NCBI GenBank assembly: GCA_040394475.1
Contig: JBEBSD010000101.1
Span: 1-19,890, forward strand
DNA from: JBEBSD01 sp040394475
GTDB taxonomy: Bacteria; Bacteroidota; Bacteroidia; Cytophagales; Spirosomataceae
Length of the DNA stretch: 19,890 bases
Direction of reading: 5' to 3'
Shown here: piece after piece, positions 7,131 to 14,787 of the stretch
Position numbering within the stretch: position 1 is the stretch's first letter
How the letters are laid out: the number at the start of each line of letters is the position of its first letter
The notes under the pieces: model-generated
Database searches by the model: none
What the model saw: the letters and a program-made list of their open reading frames with translations, nothing else
What the model was told of the DNA's origin: nothing
Program-made: the position numbers and the translations under genes

Positions 7131-9527
7131 ATGTTGCGGAATTATGTAAAAATCGCCGGGCGGCATCTCGTAAGAAACAAGGGATTTACCAGTATAACGA
7201 TGCTGGGCCTGGCATTAGGCTTTGCCGGCTTTATACTGGCCTATTCCTATATCGACCGGGAGCGCAGCTACGATGCCTGGAATCCCGATTATGACGCTAT
7301 TTATCTGGTGGGCGCCGACTATCAGGGTGAAAAATCAGGCGAAGTCCTGGCGGGACTTGCCCCGGCCATAGCAGCACAGCTTCCTGAAGTAGTCCATGCG
7401 GGAAGAATTAACCAGGCGCCCTTCGAGATACCTTTCATTACCGACCAGGGGGTTTTCTACGTCCAGAAATGGTTTGCGGCCGATCTGGCGGTGGCAAAAA
7501 TGTTTAAAATACAGACCCGTGAAGGCACCCTGGATTCCCTTACCAAACCCAAACTGGGTATTTTAAGTCATGAAGCCGGGGAGCTTCTCTACCATGACAA
7601 GCTCTTTACCGAAGGGCTTATGATGGCCAACAGGGAAACCGGAATCCCTATGCAGATTGATGATATTGCGAAGGAGCCGCAAGGCTTGTCGCTGATTGCT
7701 TTCGATTTCCTCAATGTCTCGCGCGACATCGCTGAAGGATTTGACGGAGTCCGGAATATGCCGGCAGTCAGAACTTTTATCCAGGTAAAGCCGGGTACTG
7801 ATATCAGTGCGGTTGAACAAAAAATCAACGCGGTGTACCGGAACGAGGTAAGCCGGCTGCATAACGTTGTTCCCGGGGTGGCGCAGCACACAACGTTATA
7901 CCTGGATCCGCTGAAAAACCTGCATCTCAAACCCCGGCATGGAAGCAATACCGGTTATGTCGTCATCGTGGTCATCGGTATTTTATCGTCGGTGATCTTG
8001 CTGCTCGCGGCGATCAATTATACCAATCTCATGGTGACCCAGGCCCATAAACGTGCAAAGGAAATCGGGCTGCAGAAAATCTTCGGCATCAGCCGGTCAC
8101 AGCTGGCGTTCCACTTCTTTATGGAGATACTCGCGCAATGCCTGGTCGCCGCACTCCTTGCCGGGGGGCTTGTTATACTGGGTCAGCATGCCCTGCAGAA
8201 ATGGCTGGCGCATGATCTCAGCGCCTATGTCGCCGGCGGCATCGTAGCAGGTGCCCAAAAATTTGCACTCCCGCTGCTTCTGGCAGCACTCGCGACTGCC
8301 GCCGTGTCGGGGATCTACCCGGCTGTCGTGCTGTCCGGTTACCGGCCGGTCGGTATGCTGAAGGGCAATTTTCAAACCAGCCATCAGACTGCCTGGTTTC
8401 GCCATGCGCTCCTGACCCTCCAGTTTGTCATCGCCCTCGTGTTTATTTCGTCCCTGTTTTTCGTCACCCGGCAGTTGAACTTTATGAGGCACGGGGACAA
8501 AGGGTTTGATCCCGGACAGGTTGTGTATATCAAGAATCTCAATGACTTCGGGAATCCGGCGCGGGGCATCGCTTTTGAGACCGTCAGAAACCGCCTCCAG
8601 GCCATCCCGGGTGTTGAATATGCCACCGTAGCCACCAGTGTCCCCGGAGGCAATCCTCCGGCGCCTGCCAGGGCGGAATACCAGGATGTCCCCTACACGA
8701 TCGATCACATCGGGGTTGACTTTGAGTATTTCGAAACGATGGGTATGGAGGTAGTCGAAGGCCGTGTCTTTACCGGCGATTTCCCTGCTGACTCCGCCAA
8801 TGCACTGGTCATCAACGAGGCTGCCATGAAGACGCTGAACATCCGCAAGGTGACCGGCCAGGTGATACGCGGCTGCGATACCGACTTCAGGCTCGTAGGG
8901 GTTGTCCGCGATGCCAAAATGCTCGGGTTTGATCATGCGGTTACCCCTACCATGTATTCCATCAGAAACCCGTGCGGTCAGTTCAAATCGGAAATACTCG
9001 TAAAAATCCGGGAAGGAGCGGCACAACGCGCACTGGCTTCCATGGAAAAGGACTGGTCATCATTGAATACGTTTGACGGCGACTATTTCCGGTACGAATT
9101 CGCAGACCAGAAGTATGCAGCGTTATTCAGGCAACAGGCGCAACTGGAATCCGCGGTCAGCTTATTTGCTGTCCTGGCAATAATCGTTGCGATGATGGGA
9201 CTGCTCAGCATGTCGGCTTATTCCATCCGTATCCGTGAAAAGGAGATGACGATCCGGAAAGTATTGGGCGCATCCGGGAAACATATCTTCCTGCAGCTCA
9301 ACAAACCGTTCTTCCGGATTTTTCTGCTGGCCAACATCATTGCCGTTCCGATCGCTTACTTTCTTGTGAAACAATGGCTGTCCACCTTTGCCTACCGCAT
9401 CGATATCCAATGGTGGATGTTTGCCCTGGCGGGGCTGATGGCCCTGGCAATCGCCTTGCTGACGGTGAGCTGGCAGACCGTGAGGGCAGCCGTCGCCAAC
9501 CCGGCAGAATCACTACGGACAGATTAG
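7131..9527 (+). CDS. FtsX/MacB-type ABC permease P1 (8 TM), partner of the ATPase
   Basis: A 798-aa inner-membrane permease built as a tandem pseudo-dimer. TM1 is about 21-41, the first periplasmic MacB-like domain about 45-270, TM2-4 about 275-297, 330-352 and 377-402, TM5 about 424-446, the second periplasmic domain about 450-670, and TM6-8 about 674-697, 727-747 and 761-782. The ATPase-contacting segments are KRAKEIGLQKIFG (about 307-319) and REKEMTIRKVLGAS (about 702-715). The first reads LQK where the other permeases read [IMV]RK. P1 also lacks the GVVKDFHFESL motif kept by P2-P4, having GVVRDAKMLGF at about 590-600. It starts MLRNYVK rather than MIKN, so it is the most divergent of the five. 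It is the only permease tightly linked to the ATPase. Stop TAG, with a GGGCGGAT palindrome five bases on. Substrate unknown. Confidence 0.92.
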   Translation: MLRNYVKIAGRHLVRNKGFTSITMLGLALGFAGFILAYSYIDRERSYDAWNPDYDAIYLVGADYQGEKSGEVLAGLAPAIAAQLPEVVHAGRINQAPFEIPFITDQGVFYVQKWFAADLAVAKMFKIQTREGTLDSLTKPKLGILSHEAGELLYHDKLFTEGLMMANRETGIPMQIDDIAKEPQGLSLIAFDFLNVSRDIAEGFDGVRNMPAVRTFIQVKPGTDISAVEQKINAVYRNEVSRLHNVVPGVAQHTTLYLDPLKNLHLKPRHGSNTGYVVIVVIGILSSVILLLAAINYTNLMVTQAHKRAKEIGLQKIFGISRSQLAFHFFMEILAQCLVAALLAGGLVILGQHALQKWLAHDLSAYVAGGIVAGAQKFALPLLLAALATAAVSGIYPAVVLSGYRPVGMLKGNFQTSHQTAWFRHALLTLQFVIALVFISSLFFVTRQLNFMRHGDKGFDPGQVVYIKNLNDFGNPARGIAFETVRNRLQAIPGVEYATVATSVPGGNPPAPARAEYQDVPYTIDHIGVDFEYFETMGMEVVEGRVFTGDFPADSANALVINEAAMKTLNIRKVTGQVIRGCDTDFRLVGVVRDAKMLGFDHAVTPTMYSIRNPCGQFKSEILVKIREGAAQRALASMEKDWSSLNTFDGDYFRYEFADQKYAALFRQQAQLESAVSLFAVLAIIVAMMGLLSMSAYSIRIREKEMTIRKVLGASGKHIFLQLNKPFFRIFLLANIIAVPIAYFLVKQWLSTFAYRIDIQWWMFALAGLMALAIALLTVSWQTVRAAVANPAESLRTD

Positions 9528-9531
9528 GTAA

Positions 9532-9630
9532 GGGCGGATCGTTATCCGCCCAGGATCCTTATCGGTCAAGGATCGTTATCCGCCCCAAATAGCCAAACTC
9601 AAGAGGGAGAGGGCGGATACGATCCGCCCC
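9532..9630. repeat. Palindromic repeat cluster B1 (GGGCGGAT-loop-ATCCGCCC)
   Basis: Two complete hairpins and one half copy fill the P1-P2 junction. The first is GGGCGGATCGTTATCCGCCC at 9532-9551 (8-bp stem, CGTT loop). A right half, GGATCGTTATCCGCCCC, lies at 9570-9586. The third is GGGCGGAT-ACG-ATCCGCCC at 9611-9629. GC-rich stems with tiny loops in the transcript could stabilise RNA or attenuate read-through, like REP elements. There is no U-tract, so they are not classical terminators. Confidence 0.88.
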
Positions 9631-9652
9631 AACGGGAACGTATCAATAAAAA

Positions 9653-9667
9653 ATGATCGAAAAATGA
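9653..9667 (+). promoter_or_regulatory. Duplicated start region with 4-codon minicistron ahead of P2
   Basis: AAAAATGATC occurs twice, 11 bases apart. The first ATG (9653) opens ATG ATC GAA AAA TGA, whose stop overlaps the P2 start as ATGA. It may be a chance duplication of the initiation context, or a tiny leader cistron allowing coupled re-initiation. Confidence 0.35.
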
Positions 9668-12066
9668 TCAAGAACTATCTCAAAATCGCATGGCGGAATA
9701 TCCGTAAAAACAAGCTCTACAGTTTTGTAAACATAGTGGGGCTGACTGCCGGGTTGACGGCCTGTATGCTGATAGGCGTGTATATCTGGAATGAACTGAC
9801 CTATGACCGGTTTCATGTAAATGCCGACCGGATTGTGCGGGTAACCTCCGATCTCCGGATAGCCGGAACCGAACGCCGGTTTGCCCAAACAGGCACAAAA
9901 GTGGGGCCGGAATTTCAAAGAACTTTCCCCCAGGTAACCCACTACGTGCGTACGATGAAAAGCTCCGCGTCGGTCGCCATCGGGCAGCAATCGTTTGAGG
10001 AGAACAATATCCTTTATGCAGATGCGGATTTTTTCCGGCTGTTTTCCTTTCCATTGAGTCAGGGTAATCGTGAAACAGCCTTGGATACCCCTCAGAAAGT
10101 CGTGCTGTCCCGTTCCACTGCGAAGAAATATTTCGGCGGGACAGATCCCGTTGGTAAAACGCTCCGACTCAATGGCGGCGGGAAGGAGTATGAAATAACA
10201 GGGATTGCAAGCGACGCGCCGCTCAATTCGCAGCTTCAATACGACCTGATTATCTCCTTCAGCAGCCTGGGCGCTTCGAGGACGGAGGTTTGGAACACGG
10301 CCAATTACATTACCTATTTGCTGCTCGGAGACGCCGGTCAGATCAGCCCGCTGGCAACTTCCATTTCGGACTATATGAAGAAAGTCAACCAGGGTGGTGA
10401 GATGGGAATTCCCGGAACGGATTACTGGACGTTCCATTTGGAGCCGCTGAAGGCGGTACACCTGCATTCTGATTTAGCCGGGTTGGAATCGAATGGCAAC
10501 ATGACCTACATTTATGTACTGAGCATAGTGGCCGCGCTCATCTTATTGATTGCCGGTGTGAATTACACCAACCTTGCCATTGCACAGTCGGTAAACCGCA
10601 GCGTTGAGATCGGTATCCGTAAAGTGATGGGGGCGGATAAGTCGCAGTTGCTGAATCAATTTTTGGGTGAATCTGCACTCATCACCTCACTGGCGCTGAT
10701 TTTCGCCCTGGTAATCAGCATGGCATTGCTGCCGGTGTTCAGTGCGATTACCGGCAAGAGTTTTACCGCCGGTGTCTTTCTTACTCCTCAGTTTTTAGGA
10801 TCGGCCCTCTTCCTGACCGTTATCATCAGCCTGCTCTCCGGCATGTACCCCGCGCTGTTTTTAAGCAGTAAAAAGTTGATAAACATCTTGAAGTCCGGTC
10901 CCCGGCTGTCGCACTCGGGGGGCGGACTGCGCAAGGGACTGATCGTGTTCCAGTTTGTCATCGCCATATTCCTGGTGGCGACAATGCTCATCGTACGCGA
11001 TCAGATTGCTTTCATACAGCACAAAAAACTGGGCTACGACAGGTCGCACGTACTGGTGTTACCCGTTGATGGCAAGACACGGGCCGTCTATCCGCGATTG
11101 AAAGACGCACTCAGCTCCGACCCCGGTGTTCGGAGCATTACCGGAGCTTACGAAGACCCCACGTCCATTGGCTGGGGAGATGGCATCCGGACCGACGACG
11201 ACGGCGGGCCCAGGGAACTTACCTTGAATGCGACACCGGTCGATCTGGATTACCTGCAAACGATGGGGATGGAACTGGCGGCCGGAAGAGATTTCACAAA
11301 GGCCGATTTTGCACTGCAGGACACAACGAATAACTACGCAAACTACCGGGCATCTTATCTGTTGAACGAAAAAGCGGCTGCAGACCTGGGGTGGACTCCC
11401 GGGGAAGCCATCGGGAAAACCATCTCACGAGGGGCTCCGGGGACAGTCGTCGGTGTGGTAAAGGATTTTCATTTTGAGTCGCTGCATACACCGATAGGCC
11501 CCCTGCTGGTCTTTCTGGATACCACCATGGTGAGGCAGCTATTTATCAAAATCCGCGGGGAACACCTCACAACGACGCTTGCCGCACTGGAAGCTACCTG
11601 GAAATCCCGGATCGGCCACCGCCCTTTTGACTACCATTTCATGGACGACGATTTCAATGCGCTCTATCAGGCAGAAGAGCGGATTGCCGGGCTCTTTTCG
11701 GTTTTCGCCGGACTGGCCATTGTGCTGGCGTGCCTGGGATTATTTGCACTGGCAGCGTTTACTACCACGCAGCGTACCAAAGAAATCGGCATCCGGAAGG
11801 TCCTGGGGGCCAATGTGGGCAACATTGCGTTTATGGTTTCCAAACAGTTTCTGAGCCTGGTGGGTATCGCGATCGTTGCCGCCACACCCCTGGCATGGTG
11901 GGCAGGAAATCGCTGGCTGGATGATTTCGCCTATCGTATCGACGTAAGCTGGTGGCTATTTGCCTGCTCTGGTATCGCCGCCGCGTCGATCGCCCTGGCA
12001 ACAGTCAGCTACCATGCGGTCAGGGCAGCGGTGGCTAATCCGGTGGTGTCGCTCCGTGATGAGTAG
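9664..12066 (+). CDS. FtsX/MacB-type ABC permease P2 (8 TM)
   Basis: An 800-aa relative of P1 with the same 1+3+1+3 membrane layout; TM1 is about 20-42 after the leader MIKNYLKIAWRNIRKNK. The ATPase-contact segments are NRSVEIGIRKVMGADKSQ in the first half and QRTKEIGIRKVLGANVGN in the second, both well kept. GVVKDFHFESL is at about 597-607 in the second periplasmic domain. The C-terminus is WLDDFAYRIDVSWWLF...NPVVSLRDE. The frame is intact and no residue obviously disables it. There is no ATPase beside it other than the upstream one. I use the ATG at 9664, in frame with the MIKNY start shared by P2, P4 and P5; the ATG at 9653 is out of frame. Substrate unknown; macrolide- or peptide-efflux and lipoprotein-release relatives exist in the superfamily. 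Confidence 0.92.
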   Translation: MIKNYLKIAWRNIRKNKLYSFVNIVGLTAGLTACMLIGVYIWNELTYDRFHVNADRIVRVTSDLRIAGTERRFAQTGTKVGPEFQRTFPQVTHYVRTMKSSASVAIGQQSFEENNILYADADFFRLFSFPLSQGNRETALDTPQKVVLSRSTAKKYFGGTDPVGKTLRLNGGGKEYEITGIASDAPLNSQLQYDLIISFSSLGASRTEVWNTANYITYLLLGDAGQISPLATSISDYMKKVNQGGEMGIPGTDYWTFHLEPLKAVHLHSDLAGLESNGNMTYIYVLSIVAALILLIAGVNYTNLAIAQSVNRSVEIGIRKVMGADKSQLLNQFLGESALITSLALIFALVISMALLPVFSAITGKSFTAGVFLTPQFLGSALFLTVIISLLSGMYPALFLSSKKLINILKSGPRLSHSGGGLRKGLIVFQFVIAIFLVATMLIVRDQIAFIQHKKLGYDRSHVLVLPVDGKTRAVYPRLKDALSSDPGVRSITGAYEDPTSIGWGDGIRTDDDGGPRELTLNATPVDLDYLQTMGMELAAGRDFTKADFALQDTTNNYANYRASYLLNEKAAADLGWTPGEAIGKTISRGAPGTVVGVVKDFHFESLHTPIGPLLVFLDTTMVRQLFIKIRGEHLTTTLAALEATWKSRIGHRPFDYHFMDDDFNALYQAEERIAGLFSVFAGLAIVLACLGLFALAAFTTTQRTKEIGIRKVLGANVGNIAFMVSKQFLSLVGIAIVAATPLAWWAGNRWLDDFAYRIDVSWWLFACSGIAAASIALATVSYHAVRAAVANPVVSLRDE

Positions 12067-12149
12067 TGATGGCTGCGCCGCAACGCCAGGCGTCGCCGGA
12101 AGGCATAGGGATATTAAAGCGAGCAGAAGGAATTCACTACTATCAAAGG
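12067..12149. other. P2-P3 spacer, non-repeat part
   Basis: About 80 bases with no gene and no tandem repeat. A tiny perfect dyad ACGCC-A-GGCGT is present near 12083-12093, without a U-tract, and is too short to call a terminator. Confidence 0.35.
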
Positions 12150-12187
12150 GCTGAAAGCGGATAGCGGATGGCCGAAAGCGGATAGCT
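12150..12187. repeat. Short heptamer array (GCGGATA / GCCGAAA) before P3
   Basis: Five in-phase heptamers (GCTGAAA, GCGGATA, GCGGATG, GCCGAAA, GCGGATA) plus GCT running directly into the ATG of P3. In another register the unit is GATAGCT, the reverse complement of AGCTATC in the arrays after P4 and P5. This is therefore the same repeat family in the opposite orientation. Confidence 0.8.
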
Positions 12188-14614
12188 ATGATCAAGAACC
12201 ATTTCAAGAATGCTTGTAGAAGCCTGAACAGACAGCGATTTTATGCTGCATTGAATGTATTGGGGCTTGCGGTTGGTCTGGCGAGCTGCCTGGTTATCAC
12301 ACTGTACATCGCAGACGAACTCCGGTACGACCGGTTCGCTGAACATTCCGATCGGTTATACCGGGTAGATGCGGATATTAAATTCGGTGCAGAAGCGGTA
12401 CAGATGACAACCGTCCCGGCGCCCTGGGCTACCGTACTGATAAATGAGTATCCGCAGGTGGAAGCTGCTACGCGTATCCGGAAACTACCGCGCGGAAAAG
12501 TTATCCGCCGCCCCGATCAGGCCACAGGCCAGAGAGAAACCCGCGTCGTTTTTGCCGACTCTTCATTCTTCACGGTATTTCCATTGCCTGTACTGGCCGG
12601 AGATGTCAACAGCGCGCTTTCCGAGCCCAACACCGTCGTACTTACCGCCGATGCCGCGAAAAAGTTCTTTGGCAGTGAACCTCCTGTCAATCAGTCAATC
12701 CTGGTAGACAACCAGGTTATCTACCGTGTTTCGGCAGTAGTAGCAAACCTGCCTTCCCAATCGCATCTCAGCGGGATCACCATGTTTTTGTCCATGTCCT
12801 CCTTTTCCGACCTGCAGGAGACCGACTGGATTACCCATAAGTTTCACACCTATATGCGGCTGCAACCCGGTGTTCAGGCAGCCGATTTCGGAAAAAACCT
12901 GGATGCGATCATCGAAAAGCATGTCAACAACGCTCTTGAACAGAATTTCGGAATATCCGTTGCCCAATTCCGGGAATCAGGAAACCGTCTCCGCTATTCG
13001 TTGTTTCCGGTGAAGGACATCCACCTCCATTCCCATAAGACAGACGAGATTGGCGTCAATAGCGATGTGCGCTATGTCTACATTTTTTCAGCAGCGGCCG
13101 TTTTCCTGCTGATCATCGCCTGCGTGAATTTCATGAATCTTGCGACCGCAAGGGCTGCCGGCAGAGCCCGTGAGGTAGGGATACGTAAAATCATCGGGTC
13201 GGCGCGGTGGCCGTTGATCGTCCAGTTTCTTACAGAAGCTGCCTTGCTCAGTTATCTTGCCATGGGGCTGGCCACTGCAATCGCTGCCGTTTCGCTGCCC
13301 TTTTTCAACGACCTGGCCGGCAAGCAGATTACCCTGCCCTATCAAACGCCGCTATTTTGGTTCCTCCTGTTGCTGACGGGAACAGGAGTCGGCTTGCTGG
13401 CAGGCAGCTATCCGGCGTTCTTCCTGTCGGGTTTCAAACCATTGCGCATGTTAAAAGGAAATTCAGGCTTCGCCGGGCAAAGTCCGGCACTGCGGAATGC
13501 ATTGGTTGTTTTCCAGTTTACGGTTTCGGTGATACTTCTTGCGGGAACCGCCGTTATCTTTTATCAGCTCCGCTATATCAGGGCCAAACAGCTCGGGTTT
13601 GATAAAGAGCAGGTGCTCGTCGTCAGCGACGCCTATCCCCTGGGAAACCGGGCCAACGTGTTTAAACAAGAAGTACTCAGTTTAGCCTCCGTCGAAAGCA
13701 TGTCATGGAGCGGCTATCTGCCGACGCCATCGGACCGCCGATACGATGCATTCTTTCCCAAAGGAGACAAAACCGGCGCTAACGGCATCAACATGCAATC
13801 CTGGTGGGTGGATGAAGACTACGTGACAGCCCTGGGCCTACAGCTTCTGGAAGGCAGGAATTTCACCCCCGATTTTCCGACCGACTCCTCTGCCATTATT
13901 TTCAATGAAACGGCCGTCAGGCTGCTCGGGATCGACCATCCTGTCGGCCAGGAGGTGACCGGTCTGGTGGATATCCAACAAGAGCGTTCGTTTACGGTGG
14001 TGGGAGTGGTGAAGGATTTCCACTTCGAATCGCTGCGGGATAACATCGCTCCCCTGGCGCTGCTGCTGCGTCCGCATACCGGTGGTGCTGCGGTAAGACT
14101 CAGCGGCGGCGATATTCAGCAAACGGTGCATCAGATTGAAGCAATATGGAAGCGCTATGTTCCTGAACAGCCATTGAGTTACCACTTCATGGATGACGCA
14201 TTTAATCAGACCTACCGCACTGAACAGCAGATGGGGCGCATATTTGCCATATTCGCTTCCCTATCTGTCTTCATTGCTTCCTTAGGGCTATTCGGATTGG
14301 CCACATTTACTGCGGAACGGCGCACGAAAGAAATCGGCATTCGCAAAGCGCTGGGCGCTTCCGTCTTCCGGCTGGTCCGCCTGCTGTCGTCCGATTTTTT
14401 AAAGTTAGTCGGTATCGCTATCCTGATCGCTACTCCCGTCACGTGGTGGGCCATGAACAAATGGCTGGAAGATTTTGCCTACCGCATCGACATCCAATGG
14501 TGGATGTTCGCCGGAGCGGGGCTGGCCGCGGCGGTGATTGCTGTGCTGACTGTAAGCTGGCAGGCCATCCGCGCCGCAGGGGCCAACCCAGTGGAATCAT
14601 TACATACAGAATAG
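12188..14614 (+). CDS. FtsX/MacB-type ABC permease P3 (8 TM)
   Basis: The longest of the set, 808 aa. Its leader is MIKNHFKNACRSLNRQR, with Cys10 and Ser12 where P2 and P4 have W10 and N12. TM1 is about 20-41. The first contact segment is GRAREVGIRKIIGSARWP and the second RRTKEIGIRKALGASVFR. GVVKDFHFESL is at about 605-615. A hydrophobic run near FSAAAVFLLIIACVNFMNLA begins the first permease half. The C-terminus, WLEDFAYRIDIQWWMF...NPVESLHTE, shares a nearly identical DNA stretch with P4 (TGGCTGGAAGATTTTGCC, then CTACCGCATC). The start is fixed by the family opening and lies directly after the heptamers, so no separate ribosome-binding site is visible. The frame is intact. Confidence 0.92.
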   Translation: MIKNHFKNACRSLNRQRFYAALNVLGLAVGLASCLVITLYIADELRYDRFAEHSDRLYRVDADIKFGAEAVQMTTVPAPWATVLINEYPQVEAATRIRKLPRGKVIRRPDQATGQRETRVVFADSSFFTVFPLPVLAGDVNSALSEPNTVVLTADAAKKFFGSEPPVNQSILVDNQVIYRVSAVVANLPSQSHLSGITMFLSMSSFSDLQETDWITHKFHTYMRLQPGVQAADFGKNLDAIIEKHVNNALEQNFGISVAQFRESGNRLRYSLFPVKDIHLHSHKTDEIGVNSDVRYVYIFSAAAVFLLIIACVNFMNLATARAAGRAREVGIRKIIGSARWPLIVQFLTEAALLSYLAMGLATAIAAVSLPFFNDLAGKQITLPYQTPLFWFLLLLTGTGVGLLAGSYPAFFLSGFKPLRMLKGNSGFAGQSPALRNALVVFQFTVSVILLAGTAVIFYQLRYIRAKQLGFDKEQVLVVSDAYPLGNRANVFKQEVLSLASVESMSWSGYLPTPSDRRYDAFFPKGDKTGANGINMQSWWVDEDYVTALGLQLLEGRNFTPDFPTDSSAIIFNETAVRLLGIDHPVGQEVTGLVDIQQERSFTVVGVVKDFHFESLRDNIAPLALLLRPHTGGAAVRLSGGDIQQTVHQIEAIWKRYVPEQPLSYHFMDDAFNQTYRTEQQMGRIFAIFASLSVFIASLGLFGLATFTAERRTKEIGIRKALGASVFRLVRLLSSDFLKLVGIAILIATPVTWWAMNKWLEDFAYRIDIQWWMFAGAGLAAAVIAVLTVSWQAIRAAGANPVESLHTE

Positions 14615-14618
14615 GTAG

Positions 14619-14762
14619 GGGCGGATGGTTATCCGCCCTATCATAGGGCCTATTATCGCCGTAAAGGGCGGATCGTTATCCGCCCTATCATAGGGTCGGT
14701 CATTACCATAAAAGGGCGGATTCAATCCGCCCCAACACCATAAAAGGCGGATATAATCCGCC
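14619..14762. repeat. Palindromic repeat cluster B2 (four GGGCGGAT hairpins)
   Basis: Four inverted repeats lie at 14619-14638 (loop GGTT), 14666-14685 (CGTT), 14714-14732 (TCA) and 14746-14762 (7-base arms, ATA). The first three recur about every 47-48 bases with related spacers beginning TATCATAGGG after copies 1 and 2. Arms are preserved while loops vary, which indicates selection for pairing or for an ends-based copying mechanism. The family is the same as in the P1-P2 junction. Confidence 0.9.
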
Positions 14763-14787
14763 GTAACGTGAACGCATCAATAAAAAA

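Noticed and set aside
8097..9026. 309-aa minus-strand reading frame
   Set aside because: Fully inside P1 on the other strand, low-complexity composition and no domain; a shadow of a GC-rich coding region.
9532..9551. Intrinsic terminator after P1
   Set aside because: The stem is strong but is followed by AGGATCC, not a T-tract, and the same hairpin is repeated several times in two junctions, fitting a REP-like element better.
9643..10467. 274-aa minus-strand reading frame
   Set aside because: Antisense to the start of P2 and includes the intergenic leader; no family resemblance.
12083..12093. Terminator after P2
   Set aside because: The dyad has only 5-base arms and a 1-base centre, and no T-run follows.
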